64,000 nucleotides of DNA from Aliidiomarina taiwanensis (GTDB lineage: Bacteria; Pseudomonadota; Gammaproteobacteria; Enterobacterales; Alteromonadaceae). The notes beneath the pieces are model-generated. The model worked only from the letters and a program-made list of their open reading frames with translations, was not told the DNA's origin and made no database searches. The stretch is from contig NZ_PIPQ01000003.1 of assembly GCF_003987015.1 (NCBI RefSeq), positions 124,001-188,000 on the forward strand, in the 5' to 3' direction. Below, piece after piece: positions 18,334-28,626 of the stretch (the stretch's first letter is position 1; every line of letters begins with the position of its first letter). A program made the translations under genes and the position numbers.

Positions 18334-20159
18334 GTCAGCCTCATTCGCCTGTGAAACTTTGGCGATTCCATGGTGGCGTGCACCCACCAGAACGCAAAAC
18401 CATTGCCAATACCACGGCTATTCGCACGCTGCCGCTACCAAAAGCTTTGTATATCCCTTTGCGACAGCACATAGGTGTGTCTGGCGACGTTTGCGTTCAG
18501 CCTGGCCAACAGGTTTTACGGGGCCAAGCCTTAACAGAGCCGGGGGTCTATGGCGGCTTACCCGTCCACGCCCCCACTTCGGGCATCATTGGCGAGGTGG
18601 TCGAGCATCCAAGCAACCACCCGTCACAACTGCCAGAGCCCGTGCTGACCCTTATTCCCGATGGTCAGCACACGTCTGCTTCTTTGCAGCCAGTTGCAGA
18701 CCCCTTCTCCTTAAGCGGACTTGAACTTATTCAACATCTGCACGACATGGGAGTAGCAGGTTTAGGTGGCGCAGGCTTCCCAACTGCGCAAAAGCTGAGT
18801 CAGGCTCGGGCTATCAACCTCATTATTATTAACGGCGTTGAATGCGAGCCTTATATTGTGTCGGACGACCGACTTATGCGCGAGCATGCCAAGGACATAG
18901 TGCGTGGTGTGCAGCTACTACAGTATATTTTAACGGAAGAAAACCAGGCGCCAAAGGCTGTTATTGCTATTGAAGACAATAAGCCAGAAGCCATTGCCGC
19001 CATGGAGCAGGCCATTGCTATTTCGCACGCTCCTATCCAATTACAGGTTATTCCTACCTTGTATCCTTCCGGGGGCGAAAAACAGCTGATTGAAATTTTA
19101 ACGGGCAAACAGGTTCCTGCCCGCGGTTACCCCGCCGACATTGGTATTCTCATGCAGAACGTGGGTACCGCCTTTGCCGTGGCAGAAGCCATAGACCAGG
19201 GTGAGCCCTTTACCCGACGTGTAGTTACACTGACCGGCGAGTCGTTCCAACAGCCTGGTACCGCATGGGTTTTACTCGGTACGCCTATTCAGCACCTGCT
19301 TGAATGCGCAGAATTACAACCGGACACCCCTCAGCGTATTATTGTTGGTGGCCCCATGATGGGATACACGATTGCCGACCCACGCACGCCCATTATTAAA
19401 ACCAGTAACTGTATTTTAGCACCCACCAACAAAGAATTACCGGCGGCACAAAACGAGAGCCCTTGCATTCGTTGTGGAGCCTGTGAACAAGTGTGCCCTG
19501 CTAAGTTATTACCACAGCAACTACTATGGATGGCCAAAGCACAGGACCATGAAGGACTGAATCAGCACCACTTGTCCGACTGTATCGAATGTGGTGCTTG
19601 TGCCTACGTGTGTCCAAGCGAAATTCCACTGGTACATTACTACCGCAAAGCAAAAGCAGAAATTCGCGAAGAAAAGATTGAACAGCAAAAGTCGGAAGTA
19701 GCGCGTCAACGCTTCGAGGCTCGCCAGGAACGCTTAGAGCGCGAGAAGCAAGAGCGCCTTGAACGCCATAAAAAGGCAGCAGAGGCCCGAGCTAAAGCGT
19801 TAGCTGAGCGTGAAAAGCTAGCAGAACAGCAAGCAACCGCTACGGGTGCTCCTGCCTGTGATGATGAGACAGATCCGATCAAAGCTGCGGTCGCTCGTGC
19901 CAAAGCCAAGCGCGCCCAGCAGCAGGCGGAAGCCAGTAGCGACAGCGAAGACCCGCAAAAAGCCAAAGTGGCCGCAGCGGTCGCCCGTGCCAAAGCTAAG
20001 CGCGCCCAGCAGCAGGCGGAAGCAAGTAGCGACAGCGAAGACCCGCAAAAAGCCAAAGTGGCCGCAGCGGTCGCCCGTGCCAAAGCTAAGCGCGCTCAGC
20101 AGCAAGCGGAAACGGCTGCTAAAGCATCCGATGCGTCAAAGGAAAAGGACGAATCATGA
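18330..20159 (+). CDS. rnfC: Rnf/Rsx electron transport complex subunit C with repetitive tail
   Basis: A 609-residue peripheral subunit on the cytoplasmic face that oxidises or reduces NADH. The NADH/FMN-binding core contains [12 protein letters not shown] and GVECEPYI; two [4Fe-4S] sites are [12 protein letters not shown] and [12 protein letters not shown]. After about residue 450 there is a highly charged helical tail ending in tandem copies of a 30-residue unit ([15 protein letters not shown]...), a feature common but variable in proteobacterial RnfC. It overlaps rnfB and rnfD by four bases each. Confidence 0.95.
   Translation: MSQPHSPVKLWRFHGGVHPPERKTIANTTAIRTLPLPKALYIPLRQHIGVSGDVCVQPGQQVLRGQALTEPGVYGGLPVHAPTSGIIGEVVEHPSNHPSQLPEPVLTLIPDGQHTSASLQPVADPFSLSGLELIQHLHDMGVAGLGGAGFPTAQKLSQARAINLIIINGVECEPYIVSDDRLMREHAKDIVRGVQLLQYILTEENQAPKAVIAIEDNKPEAIAAMEQAIAISHAPIQLQVIPTLYPSGGEKQLIEILTGKQVPARGYPADIGILMQNVGTAFAVAEAIDQGEPFTRRVVTLTGESFQQPGTAWVLLGTPIQHLLECAELQPDTPQRIIVGGPMMGYTIADPRTPIIKTSNCILAPTNKELPAAQNESPCIRCGACEQVCPAKLLPQQLLWMAKAQDHEGLNQHHLSDCIECGACAYVCPSEIPLVHYYRKAKAEIREEKIEQQKSEVARQRFEARQERLEREKQERLERHKKAAEARAKALAEREKLAEQQATATGAPACDDETDPIKAAVARAKAKRAQQQAEASSDSEDPQKAKVAAAVARAKAKRAQQQAEASSDSEDPQKAKVAAAVARAKAKRAQQQAETAAKASDASKEKDES
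19887..20110 (+). repeat. 90-bp tandem repeat in the 3' end of rnfC
   Basis: Two complete 90-base units (19887-19976 and 19977-20066) that differ at only three or so positions are followed by a third partial unit of about 44 bases. Each encodes [20 protein letters not shown] plus [10 protein letters not shown]. The near identity at silent sites indicates recent duplication, so copy number probably varies among strains. Confidence 0.92.
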
Positions 20160-21232
20160 GTTTTTATATTGCGTCATCTCCCCACCACCACGTGCGACGT
20201 ACCACCCACGACATTATGCGCTGGGTTTTACTGGCCATGGTGCCGGGCGTGCTTGCCCAACTGTACTTCTTCGGCTGGGGTGTTTTATTTCAACTTGTGT
20301 TGGCTATCTGTGTTGCTTTATTCGCTGAAGCGGGCGCCCTCTTTTTACGTCACCGGCCCATAAAGCCCGCATTGCATGACTACTCCGCCGTGGTTACCGC
20401 CGCTTTATTAGCGGTCAGCATACCGCCCCTTGCTCCTTGGTGGGTCATTCTCATTGGTACCCTGTTCGCCATTTTAGTGGTGAAACATATGTTTGGTGGT
20501 ATTGGTCAGAATATTTTCAATCCTGCCATGGCCGCCTACGTCATGTTGCTGGTTTCTTTCCCGGTGCAAATGACAGCGTGGATGCCACCAGCCGTTGCTG
20601 GCTACCAAGCCCCAGGGCTCTTTGACAGCCTCTGGCTGTTCTTCACCACTTATACAGCTGAAGGCTACAGCCTTGAGCAGGTTCGCTTGGTTTGGTCCGA
20701 GTCAGGCCTAGACGCCATGGCCATGGCCACGCCCTTAGACCATATAAAAACCGAAGTAAGCCGAGGCTTTACCTTGGCTGAAAGCATGCAGTCGGCCATT
20801 TTTTCTTGGTTTGCAGGGGCCGGTTGGCAATGGGTCAACTTAGCCTTTCTCGCAGGCGGGCTCACCTTATTAGTTCAGCGTATTATTACCTGGCATATCC
20901 CCGTGGCTTTGCTTTCCAGCCTTGGTCTCTGTGCCATTCTAGGTGCCTTAGCCTCGCCCGATTTACTGCCTGGTTTCAATATTCACTTGCTCAGTGGGGG
21001 CACCATGTTGGCGGCTTTCTTTATCGCCACCGACCCTGTTTCTGCTGCCACTTCCAACAAAGGCAAGCTGGTATATGCAGCCTTAATAGGCCTGCTGATT
21101 TATATTATTCGGACCTGGGGTGGTTACCCCGACGCTGTGGCCTTTGCCGTGCTGCTTGGGAATTTGTGTGTACCTGTTATTGACCAATACACACGACCAC
21201 AAACTTACGGCCATGGAGAACCTCGCCCATGA
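20156..21232 (+). CDS. rnfD: Rnf/Rsx electron transport complex subunit D
   Basis: A 358-residue polytopic subunit related to NqrB. It carries the flavin attachment site: Thr192 within MAMATPLD is the likely covalent FMN residue. The conserved GGIGQNIFNPAM and FIATDPVSAAT segments are present. It overlaps rnfC and rnfG by four bases at either end. Confidence 0.95.
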   Translation: MSFYIASSPHHHVRRTTHDIMRWVLLAMVPGVLAQLYFFGWGVLFQLVLAICVALFAEAGALFLRHRPIKPALHDYSAVVTAALLAVSIPPLAPWWVILIGTLFAILVVKHMFGGIGQNIFNPAMAAYVMLLVSFPVQMTAWMPPAVAGYQAPGLFDSLWLFFTTYTAEGYSLEQVRLVWSESGLDAMAMATPLDHIKTEVSRGFTLAESMQSAIFSWFAGAGWQWVNLAFLAGGLTLLVQRIITWHIPVALLSSLGLCAILGALASPDLLPGFNIHLLSGGTMLAAFFIATDPVSAATSNKGKLVYAALIGLLIYIIRTWGGYPDAVAFAVLLGNLCVPVIDQYTRPQTYGHGEPRP

Positions 21233-21891
21233 TGACATCAATGCGCCGCAATGGACTTATCCTCGCTGTTTTTGCGTTGGTAGCAACCGGGCTGCTGATG
21301 TTTACCCAGCACCTCACTGCCGACCGAATTGCCGCCCAACAGCGCAACGAACTTATGCGCACCCTGCATGAGCTCATACCCGACGCCAGTTATAACAACG
21401 ACTTATACGCCGACTGCACCCAGGTACACGCTCCCGAAGCACTCGGTAGCCAGTCGCAACAACCCATATATCGAGCCCGCTTACATGGTCAGCCCGTCGC
21501 CTTGGCCATTCGCACCACAGCGCCGGACGGTTACAGTGGCGACATTCACCTGCTGGTCGCCATAGCGAACAGCGGCACCGTGCTCGGTGCACGAGTACTC
21601 GAGCACCGCGAAACACCGGGTTTAGGCGACAAAATCGACGTCCGACGCAGCGACTGGATAGAGAGTTTTGCCAATGAACAGGTACAAAGCGCCACAGACC
21701 CTCGCTGGGAAGTACGTCGCGACGGCGGCGCTTTCGACCAGTTTAGTGGCGCTACCATTACCCCGCGTGCCGTTATCAATGCCATTCAACGTACTGTGGT
21801 TTGGGCTAACCAGCAGCAGGCAGCGTTATTTGCTTTACCCGTAACCTGTCAAAGCAATAGCCCACTGCAAGAGGAGCCAGCCCATGAGTGA
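21229..21891 (+). CDS. rnfG: Rnf/Rsx electron transport complex subunit G
   Basis: A 220-residue subunit with one N-terminal helix (about 9-28) and a periplasmic FMN-binding domain related to NqrC. The covalent flavin site is SGATITPR, with Thr176 the expected attachment residue, preceded by the usual [11 protein letters not shown] motif. It is coupled to rnfD through ATGA at 21229-21232; an ATG five codons in is an alternative start. Confidence 0.94.
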   Translation: MMTSMRRNGLILAVFALVATGLLMFTQHLTADRIAAQQRNELMRTLHELIPDASYNNDLYADCTQVHAPEALGSQSQQPIYRARLHGQPVALAIRTTAPDGYSGDIHLLVAIANSGTVLGARVLEHRETPGLGDKIDVRRSDWIESFANEQVQSATDPRWEVRRDGGAFDQFSGATITPRAVINAIQRTVVWANQQQAALFALPVTCQSNSPLQEEPAHE

Positions 21892-22594
21892 TCAAGAACT
21901 GTCCAATGAACTCAAAACCCTGGCCCGGAATGGTTTATGGGAGAACAACCCGGCCTTAGTTCAACTGCTCGGGCTGTGTCCCTTGTTGGCGGTGACCGGC
22001 ACAGTCACCAATGCGTTAGGCCTAGGCCTCGCCACCTTGCTGGTGCTAGTGGGCTCAAACGTTACCGTGTCCTTGGTGCGAAACTGGGTCCCTAACGAGG
22101 TGCGCATCCCCGTCTTTGTGATTGTTATTGCCACCTTTGTGACCTTTGTAGAGCTCATGATGCACGCCTTCACCTATGGGCTATTTACCGCCTTAGGTAT
22201 TTTTATTCCTTTAATTGTCACCAACTGCGCCATTATTGGCCGAGCCGAAGCCTATGCGTCGAAAAACCCTTGGCATAAAGCCGCCTTTGACGGACTCACC
22301 ATGGGGGCAGGTTTTGCGCTGGTGTTAGTCTTACTTGGTGCATTACGAGAAATTATTGGTCAAGGAACGCTGTTCGATGGAGCCGACTTACTACTCGGCT
22401 CGTGGGCAGCAGGCCTGCGCATTGAACTTATTCAGTTTGACTACCCACTCCTGCTTGCGGTACTTCCGCCCGGTGCATTTATTGGTATGGGTATTATGAT
22501 TGCTGTGAAAAACGTTATCGACCGTCAGCGCAATGAAAAAGCTGCACAAGCACCGGTTGAAAAAGCACAACGTGCGCGTGTCACCTCTCAGTAA
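21884..22594 (+). CDS. rnfE: Rnf/Rsx electron transport complex subunit E
   Basis: A 236-residue six-helix membrane subunit, paralogous to Rnf[15 protein letters not shown] and [16 protein letters not shown] mirror the RnfA motifs and hold the matching Fe-S cysteine. It overlaps rnfG by eight bases. A short basic, hydrophilic C-terminal tail follows the last helix. Confidence 0.95.
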   Translation: MSDQELSNELKTLARNGLWENNPALVQLLGLCPLLAVTGTVTNALGLGLATLLVLVGSNVTVSLVRNWVPNEVRIPVFVIVIATFVTFVELMMHAFTYGLFTALGIFIPLIVTNCAIIGRAEAYASKNPWHKAAFDGLTMGAGFALVLVLLGALREIIGQGTLFDGADLLLGSWAAGLRIELIQFDYPLLLAVLPPGAFIGMGIMIAVKNVIDRQRNEKAAQAPVEKAQRARVTSQ

Positions 22595-22612
22595 AGGCAC
22601 TATAGAAACAAC

Positions 22613-23251
22613 ATGAACCAAAAGAAACGTATTGAAATTTTAACCCGCTTACGGGACAACAACCCGAACCCCACCACCGAGCTTAACTTCTCAAACCCTT
22701 TTGAGTTGCTTATTGCGGTACTCCTTTCGGCGCAAGCCACCGACGTGGGGGTCAACAAAGCAACAGGGCCATTATTTAAAGTCGCCAACAACCCTGCCGA
22801 CATGCTGGCGCTCGGTGTCGAAGGAGTAAAGGACTACATTAAAACCATCGGCTTATTTAATACCAAAGCAGAAAACGTGATAAAAACCTGCCGCATGTTG
22901 CTCGAGCTGCATGGCGGGGAAGTTCCTGAAGACAGAGCTGCCCTCGAAGCCTTGCCTGGCGTCGGTAGAAAAACCGCAAACGTAGTGCTAAACACCGCCT
23001 TTGGCTGGCCCACGATCGCCGTGGACACGCATATTTTTCGGGTCAGCAACCGCACCAAGTTCGCCCCAGGAAAAACCGTGGACCAAGTGGAACAACGCTT
23101 ATTAAAAGTGGTACCTGCCGAGTTTAAGTTAGATGTGCATCACTGGTTTATCTTGCATGGCCGTTACACCTGTATCGCTCGTAAGCCCCGCTGCGGCTCT
23201 TGTATTATTGAAGACTTGTGCGAATACAAAGACAAAATAGAAATCGAGTAA
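22613..23251 (+). CDS. nth: Endonuclease III (Nth)
   Basis: A 212-residue DNA glycosylase/AP lyase that removes oxidised pyrimidines. It has the helix-hairpin-helix LPGVGRKTANVV with the catalytic Lys, the catalytic Asp in AVDTHIFRV and a C-terminal [4Fe-4S] loop C-x6-C-x2-C-x5-C (CIARKPRCGSCIIEDLC). It begins 18 bases after rnfE and, as in E. coli, closes the rsx/rnf operon. A bidirectional terminator follows. Confidence 0.96.
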   Translation: MNQKKRIEILTRLRDNNPNPTTELNFSNPFELLIAVLLSAQATDVGVNKATGPLFKVANNPADMLALGVEGVKDYIKTIGLFNTKAENVIKTCRMLLELHGGEVPEDRAALEALPGVGRKTANVVLNTAFGWPTIAVDTHIFRVSNRTKFAPGKTVDQVEQRLLKVVPAEFKLDVHHWFILHGRYTCIARKPRCGSCIIEDLCEYKDKIEIE

Positions 23252-23270
23252 TCTAGCATAATGACGAAAT

Positions 23271-23297
23271 AAAAAAGGGGCTTTCAGCCCCTTTTTT
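23271..23297. terminator. Bidirectional intrinsic terminator between nth and the S8 protease gene
   Basis: A 12-base-pair stem AAAAAAGGGGCT/AGCCCCTTTTTT with a TTC loop has T-runs on both strands. It serves the converging rnf-nth and protease transcripts. Confidence 0.92.
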
Positions 23298-23315
23298 TAT
23301 ACCTTCTTTGCAGTC

Positions 23316-26300
23316 TTATGCTTGCAAGCGATGGCGGCGACGACGTAACCACACCAGTGGCAACGCAAGGGCCGCAATAAAGGCGCCGAAGCTACCTTCG
23401 TACCACTTCTTGCTTTCTTTCGGTAAAACAGTGACCTTCGCTTGTGCAACACGGGTTTCATACCCATCCGACACAGACACTTCAAAGGTTAAGTCTGTTT
23501 GAGCCTGCACACTAGGTGCAATAAAGCGGGCTTCAACCGTGTTCGCGTTGGCAAGTGACACATCCGGACCGCCCACCTGTGACCAGGTAAAGCTTAGCGT
23601 GTCACCGTCCACGTCGCTACTTTCTGCTGCGCTTAACGTAACTTCTGCACCGGTTCGCACAGTTGCCTGATCTACACTGGCTTTTGCAACAGGTGCTGTA
23701 TTGTCACGCTCAACCACAACCGTCACAGTACCCGCCGTAGTTTGTTGACCATTCACACCCTCTGCAACAAAAGTAAAGCTGTCGGTACCAACAAAGCCTG
23801 CTTCTGCTGTATACACAAACTGTCCCGGTGTTCCTTCCACAGGAACAACTGCACCATGCTCTGGCTCTGTTGCAATCACAGCTTGCGCTGTTTCACTTGG
23901 CAAAATAGAGAATGGTTGAATAGAACGATACTCTTCTTGTGCCGCTGTGACCAAGGTTCCTTTACTAATGAACCCAGTGCTGCCCGTCGTGAAGGCATTC
24001 GTAAGGTCAATCGTAACAGGCTCTTGCTCGACGGTGCTCACATCAGTGTCTTGAGCCGCCCCAAACACACTCGGTTCCACCTGGTAGTTCAAGAACACAA
24101 ACCCTTTTTCGCCTTCCGCAATACCTGCGCGCAATGCTTCACCCGTGACTGGGGCTGTACCTTGTGTGGCAGCAAATGCATTGGCGTAGTAATAGGTAAA
24201 GCCTTTCGTACCTGTTATGTCTTCAATACCAACGGTGAGGCTGTCTGGTACTTCTGGAATCGAGACATAGTTAAAGTACACCTCGTCGGAACCCATTTTC
24301 AGCCAAATGGAGAAGGTGTATTTAGTTGCTGTCGGGTCCACAATCAGACCATCGGCATCCATTTTTGCTTCCGTCACGTCTTGCCATTCAAACACTAGCC
24401 AGTCGCTGGTGCCGTCGTTTGCCACCACAAAGTTTACTTGGCCACCATGCTCGCCACCCACCACTAAGTCAGACCAGAACGGTGCAATAATGGCGTTAAT
24501 CGCATCTTCTGTCGGCAACACAGTGTTGTTATAGCTTAGGTAATAGCTTTGTGGTGCGGCCGTTATAAAACCATTGGGTGAAATGGTAATTTCTTCTACT
24601 AGCTTACCATTCCAAATAAAGCCACCGTATTCACCAATGGACATATCAAATGGCAACTCATCGCAACGAGACGACTCACACGGCAAGGTCGGCGCATCGG
24701 TAATGCCCAAGTCCGCTAGCGTCGCGCCAGCAAACAAGAAGTCACTGCTTGGCTCCACTAACTGAGCACCTTCGTCTTGTGAAATCTGGCCTGTCCAAGT
24801 AATGGTACGTTGATCTTCAGACACGGTCAGGCTGGTTTCAGTGGCCAAGCTCATCTCTGTTTGTACCGAGTCCAACACCAAGTTGGTGCCTTCAGGCACT
24901 TCCGCCGTCACCGTCACGTCTTCATTGCTACCTGGGTAGCCGGCGCGCACACTTAAACCAAGGAGGTCATCGGCTGTCACTTCACCGGCTGCTAATAGCG
25001 CCGTTAAAACACTGGTGTCATCACTTTGCCTTGCCATGACGGCAATAGGCATGTGAGCTGTTGGGTACTGGCCGGTACTATCCGTGAAAACAACCTGACC
25101 AAAGGTCCAGCCTTCGTCCGCATAGGTGGTATCGACATTCACGGTAAAGTTGGCTGTTGCCTTATGCTCTTCTTCCTCGTTTTCTGAGAAGGTGGTAGGC
25201 GCTAACTCAATGCTTGGCGTCGACACAGTGCCCGTTACATGACTGTCAACAAACTCTACCCGAGCGTACCAGGTACCCTCTTCAGCAAGTAAGTTCGTCA
25301 CGGTTCGTTCGAAGCTACAAGAAGCTACACACGCAGGCGACACGAAAGAAGGCTTGTCAAAGCTAATGGCTGTTTTGCTCGCTGCATCCATATCCATTAA
25401 GCCGGCACCTCGGTCAAACGGCGTGGTGTCCGAGGTAGAGTCATGGTTTTTCACCTCAGGGTTGCTCGAGGTCATAAGAATCGACTTTATTTCAAAGGCG
25501 TTCAGCTCGGGTCGCATTTGGCGAAGAACCGCCGCAGCACCCGCTACATGAGGGCTAGCCATCGACGTCCCTGAGTTAAGCTGGTAATTAGCCACTCCTT
25601 CTTCTTCTGTCGGATAGGCCGACAGTATATCCGAGCCAGGAGCTGCAATTTCAGGTTTAAGGAAACTGCTGTCACCATTCGGACCACGTGAACTAAAGTC
25701 GGACATGCTATTTTTAGCAAGAGAGCTAAACAAAGCTTGGTTGCGTGTAATGGTGGCTGAGCTGCCTTGCGTCCAAGCTTCCAGCACAGACTCGCCTTGC
25801 TCTTGTGAAATCGACACGCTCGGCAAGGTCGCATCAGGCATGGACATCACCAAACCACCTGGGGCATTATTATACAGCACCATGGCCACTGCACCCGCGG
25901 CTTCTGCATGGTTTGCTTTGTCGCCAAAGCTACATTCACCTCGTGAAATAAAGGCGATACTCCCTTCAAAGGCGCCGGCCGGGAAGGGTTCACAGGCCAA
26001 AGCATTTGCTTCATCCACTTCCATGGCTGGCAGTAAAGGCGCCGTAATATCTGCCGATAGTTCAAAGTTACCTGAGCCAGGTCGTGCATAAATCGTGTCG
26101 ACACCTGGGGCTGTTAATAAGCTTCCGAAGACACGCCCCGTTTGGGTGCTCGCAACGGTAATACCTGCTTCAACGCAGCCTGGGCAGCCAACAGTTTGTG
26201 CACCTGGGCCGTCATTTCCCGCAGCGGTGACCAACACCACACCAGCAGCTTCTGCGTTGGTGAAAATAGAACGATACACACTATTCGATGGATCGCCTCC

Positions 26301-27347
26301 AGCACCACCACCCCACGAGTTATTAATTACGTCGGCACCATCGGCTACAGCATCTTCTAGGGCCGAAGCTAAATTAATAGAGCTTCCTGTACCTTGACCT
26401 TGCGGGTTAATGTACAAAGCTTTGTAGACCATCAGGCTAGCACCAGGGGCTACCCCAGAAATATTGACATCCATTGAGTCATATTCTGCGTAAACCGCAT
26501 TACCAACAGCGGTACCCGCCACATGCGTACCATGACCACCGAAGTCTTTTGGGGTCAACGTTTCATCCGGATGAGCCGCGCCAAGTGGCTCATAATAACG
26601 CGCCACAACCAGCTTACTATTACAGAAGGTAGGGTCTTGGGTTGCACAGTAGTCATCCGTCGGTAAACCTTCCGGACGCTCATGACCTACACCACTAAAC
26701 ATCGGGTGGTGGGGTGTAATCCCCGTATCAATCACAGCCACTTTCACGCCTGCACCGGCTGAGTCTTGGCCGCCGGCCTGCGCCCAGGTAGTCGGGGCTT
26801 TTATAATGTCGAGAGAGGCGTCCATTTGGGTGTAGAAGATTTCGTTCTCATATACTTTTTTCACCCCAGTCACCGACTGCAGTTGCGCCACCACATCGTC
26901 CTGACGGGGAACGCTTACCACAAAACCATTTAAGGTCACATTGAAGTTACGCTCAATGGAAAGACTCGGTAGCTTAGCCTGTAACGCAGACGCCACACGC
27001 GCCTGTTGCGTCTGTAAGTACTGGGTGTAGGCAATGGCTTCAACAGAATCGGTTTCTAAGCGCTCAGCACTTGTAAAAGTACGCGCCGTTGGCGCTAAAC
27101 CACGCACACCACCGCTATAAGTAGCTAATGGAGCGTCTTCAAGTTCAACAATAAAGTACGCTGGTTGACTCCGTTGCAGTGCTGCCCGAGGCACCTTCTG
27201 AATGTTTTCATTCGCTTCTTTTGGCATCGGCCCCTGCTGCATAGGAACCGGCGTTAATGTGTTAGCAACCGCACCGTACGACAGCGCTGATGCTACGAAC
27301 GCAGCAAGCGCTGTGAGTTGTGGCAGTGTCTTTGTTGATGACTGCAT
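23316..27347 (-). CDS. Exported S8 (subtilisin-like) serine protease with PA, Ig-like and GlyGly-CTERM-like regions
   Basis: A 1343-residue secreted protease. In order it has a signal peptide (about 1-28), an I9-type propeptide (about 60-170), and a subtilase domain with catalytic Asp207 (VAVIDTG), His272 (GHGTHVAGT), Asn378 (AAGNDG) and Ser595 (GTSMASPH). A protease-associated domain is inserted at about 440-530. Beyond 660 come Fn3-like and other beta domains, a cadherin-like repeat and a PKD/Ig-like domain (about 1220-1305). The end (GSFGAFIAALALPLVWLRRRR) is a helix plus Arg cluster like GlyGly-CTERM sorting tails processed by rhombosortase. It probably degrades external protein. Confidence 0.92.
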   Translation of the reverse strand: MQSSTKTLPQLTALAAFVASALSYGAVANTLTPVPMQQGPMPKEANENIQKVPRAALQRSQPAYFIVELEDAPLATYSGGVRGLAPTARTFTSAERLETDSVEAIAYTQYLQTQQARVASALQAKLPSLSIERNFNVTLNGFVVSVPRQDDVVAQLQSVTGVKKVYENEIFYTQMDASLDIIKAPTTWAQAGGQDSAGAGVKVAVIDTGITPHHPMFSGVGHERPEGLPTDDYCATQDPTFCNSKLVVARYYEPLGAAHPDETLTPKDFGGHGTHVAGTAVGNAVYAEYDSMDVNISGVAPGASLMVYKALYINPQGQGTGSSINLASALEDAVADGADVINNSWGGGAGGDPSNSVYRSIFTNAEAAGVVLVTAAGNDGPGAQTVGCPGCVEAGITVASTQTGRVFGSLLTAPGVDTIYARPGSGNFELSADITAPLLPAMEVDEANALACEPFPAGAFEGSIAFISRGECSFGDKANHAEAAGAVAMVLYNNAPGGLVMSMPDATLPSVSISQEQGESVLEAWTQGSSATITRNQALFSSLAKNSMSDFSSRGPNGDSSFLKPEIAAPGSDILSAYPTEEEGVANYQLNSGTSMASPHVAGAAAVLRQMRPELNAFEIKSILMTSSNPEVKNHDSTSDTTPFDRGAGLMDMDAASKTAISFDKPSFVSPACVASCSFERTVTNLLAEEGTWYARVEFVDSHVTGTVSTPSIELAPTTFSENEEEEHKATANFTVNVDTTYADEGWTFGQVVFTDSTGQYPTAHMPIAVMARQSDDTSVLTALLAAGEVTADDLLGLSVRAGYPGSNEDVTVTAEVPEGTNLVLDSVQTEMSLATETSLTVSEDQRTITWTGQISQDEGAQLVEPSSDFLFAGATLADLGITDAPTLPCESSRCDELPFDMSIGEYGGFIWNGKLVEEITISPNGFITAAPQSYYLSYNNTVLPTEDAINAIIAPFWSDLVVGGEHGGQVNFVVANDGTSDWLVFEWQDVTEAKMDADGLIVDPTATKYTFSIWLKMGSDEVYFNYVSIPEVPDSLTVGIEDITGTKGFTYYYANAFAATQGTAPVTGEALRAGIAEGEKGFVFLNYQVEPSVFGAAQDTDVSTVEQEPVTIDLTNAFTTGSTGFISKGTLVTAAQEEYRSIQPFSILPSETAQAVIATEPEHGAVVPVEGTPGQFVYTAEAGFVGTDSFTFVAEGVNGQQTTAGTVTVVVERDNTAPVAKASVDQATVRTGAEVTLSAAESSDVDGDTLSFTWSQVGGPDVSLANANTVEARFIAPSVQAQTDLTFEVSVSDGYETRVAQAKVTVLPKESKKWYEGSFGAFIAALALPLVWLRRRRHRLQA

Positions 27348-27562
27348 GTAAAGCCTCTTATTATTTATTTTTTTGAGTAAGGCAGTATCAGCAAAGGCCC
27401 TCCCTAGCTAACACTGCAAGGCAATAGTGCATGAAGCCCATGCATTCAACAAGGAAGCAAAATAGGGAAAAGCGTGAGTTTGTTATAAATATGATGCAAA
27501 GCGGTGTCTGTTATGGCTTACGCAATTGTTTCTAAATATTACACTTCGTCACACATCAGGCT

Positions 27563-27584
27563 CAGGCTGAAGAAATTCAGCCTG
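27563..27584. repeat. Hairpin after motY
   Basis: Nine-base arms CAGGCTGAA/TTCAGCCTG around GAAA lie about 20 bases past the motY stop. No T-run follows, so its role as terminator is uncertain. Confidence 0.5.
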
Positions 27585-27602
27585 TAAGCCCAATGTAAAG
27601 CC

Positions 27603-28520
27603 TTATCGGCTACTTAATAAGCCCTGATCAAAGGGACGGCTGATTTGCACCACAACGCGGCGGTTTTGGCTACGCTCTAGCTCGTTTTCATTGCCCGCCG
27701 AATGGCGCATTTCACCATGGCCTTGAATGGAAATTTTCGACTCGTCTAGCCCTCGCTCTACCAAAAAGTCTTTCACCTCTTGGGCTCGAGCCACCGACAG
27801 GGTTTGGTTTTCATCGTAGCTACCATAGGCGTCCGTGTAACCGGCCACCAGCACCAACTCAATGTTTTGATCATGGCTTAGGTACTCGCCAACCCGGAGT
27901 AATTTACGCTTCGAGCTATTGGTTAGCTCTGTGGACTTTTCATGGTAATTCAGCACAGTAAAGGAAATATCGTCAAATCCAAATGGCAGCAGCCCCGACA
28001 CACAGTCCATGAAGTCGTCATAGCGTTGCTGAAAGTTAATCGCTGAAATTCGCACCTGCACCTGGTCAACTTGGTTGTGCCAGTCCGCGTAAGAAATCAG
28101 TGGCATCATGCCCTTTTCCAGCTCTGTTAACAGCACCCAGGACATTTCCTTTCCCAGTTCACTTTCGTATTGTCGGTACAAAGGCAAAGTACCTAGTTTC
28201 CGCGGTGCTTCTGTGGTTCGCCAGCTCGGGGCAACACTATACACTTGGGCTTCACTATAGGTGTCCGGCAAGCGACGCATACCCAGCACCACGCGCATGT
28301 TGAGTTCGCGGCTGGCCTCACTTTCAAAGCGCACTTGCCCATAGCGTGGAATGTCGTGCTCCAGGGTGCACTGCAGCGGTGAGTACTCGCTTACCCGCCA
28401 CTCAGACCGTTCCATCACAGCGCCGTAGGAACGTGCAGCAGCCTTGGCGTCGGCAACGGAAAACCACAAACACGTAGACACGCCCACGGCTAGCAAAAGC
28501 GTTCGAATGTGCATACACAC
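27603..28520 (-). CDS. motY: Sodium-type flagellar protein MotY
   Basis: A 305-residue exported protein. A signal peptide ends near residue 28; the MotY-specific N-terminal domain (about 30-175, with PLQCTLEHDIPRYG) is followed by an OmpA-like peptidoglycan-binding domain (about 185-300, with GYTDAYGSYDENQTLSVARA and NRRVVVQI). MotY forms the T ring of polar flagella driven by Na+ stators in Vibrio and relatives. It is transcribed alone, divergent from rnt. Confidence 0.92.
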   Translation of the reverse strand: MCMHIRTLLLAVGVSTCLWFSVADAKAAARSYGAVMERSEWRVSEYSPLQCTLEHDIPRYGQVRFESEASRELNMRVVLGMRRLPDTYSEAQVYSVAPSWRTTEAPRKLGTLPLYRQYESELGKEMSWVLLTELEKGMMPLISYADWHNQVDQVQVRISAINFQQRYDDFMDCVSGLLPFGFDDISFTVLNYHEKSTELTNSSKRKLLRVGEYLSHDQNIELVLVAGYTDAYGSYDENQTLSVARAQEVKDFLVERGLDESKISIQGHGEMRHSAGNENELERSQNRRVVVQISRPFDQGLLSSR

Positions 28521-28626
28521 CCCTTCTTTATTTATAACTTGCTTCTTGTATCGGCCAGGCTTACCGGTCCTTTAGCAATCAAGCCTTGTTTCTGGCATAC
28601 TTCCCTGTCTAATTTAAGGAGCATGC

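Noticed and set aside
19706-20105. Long antisense frames opposite the rnfC tail
   Set aside because: They arise from the tandem repeat and biased Ala/Lys/Gln codons of rnfC.
23742-24398. A 218-residue plus-strand frame within the protease gene
   Set aside because: It is Cys- and His-rich with no domain, and it lies wholly opposite a well-supported coding region.
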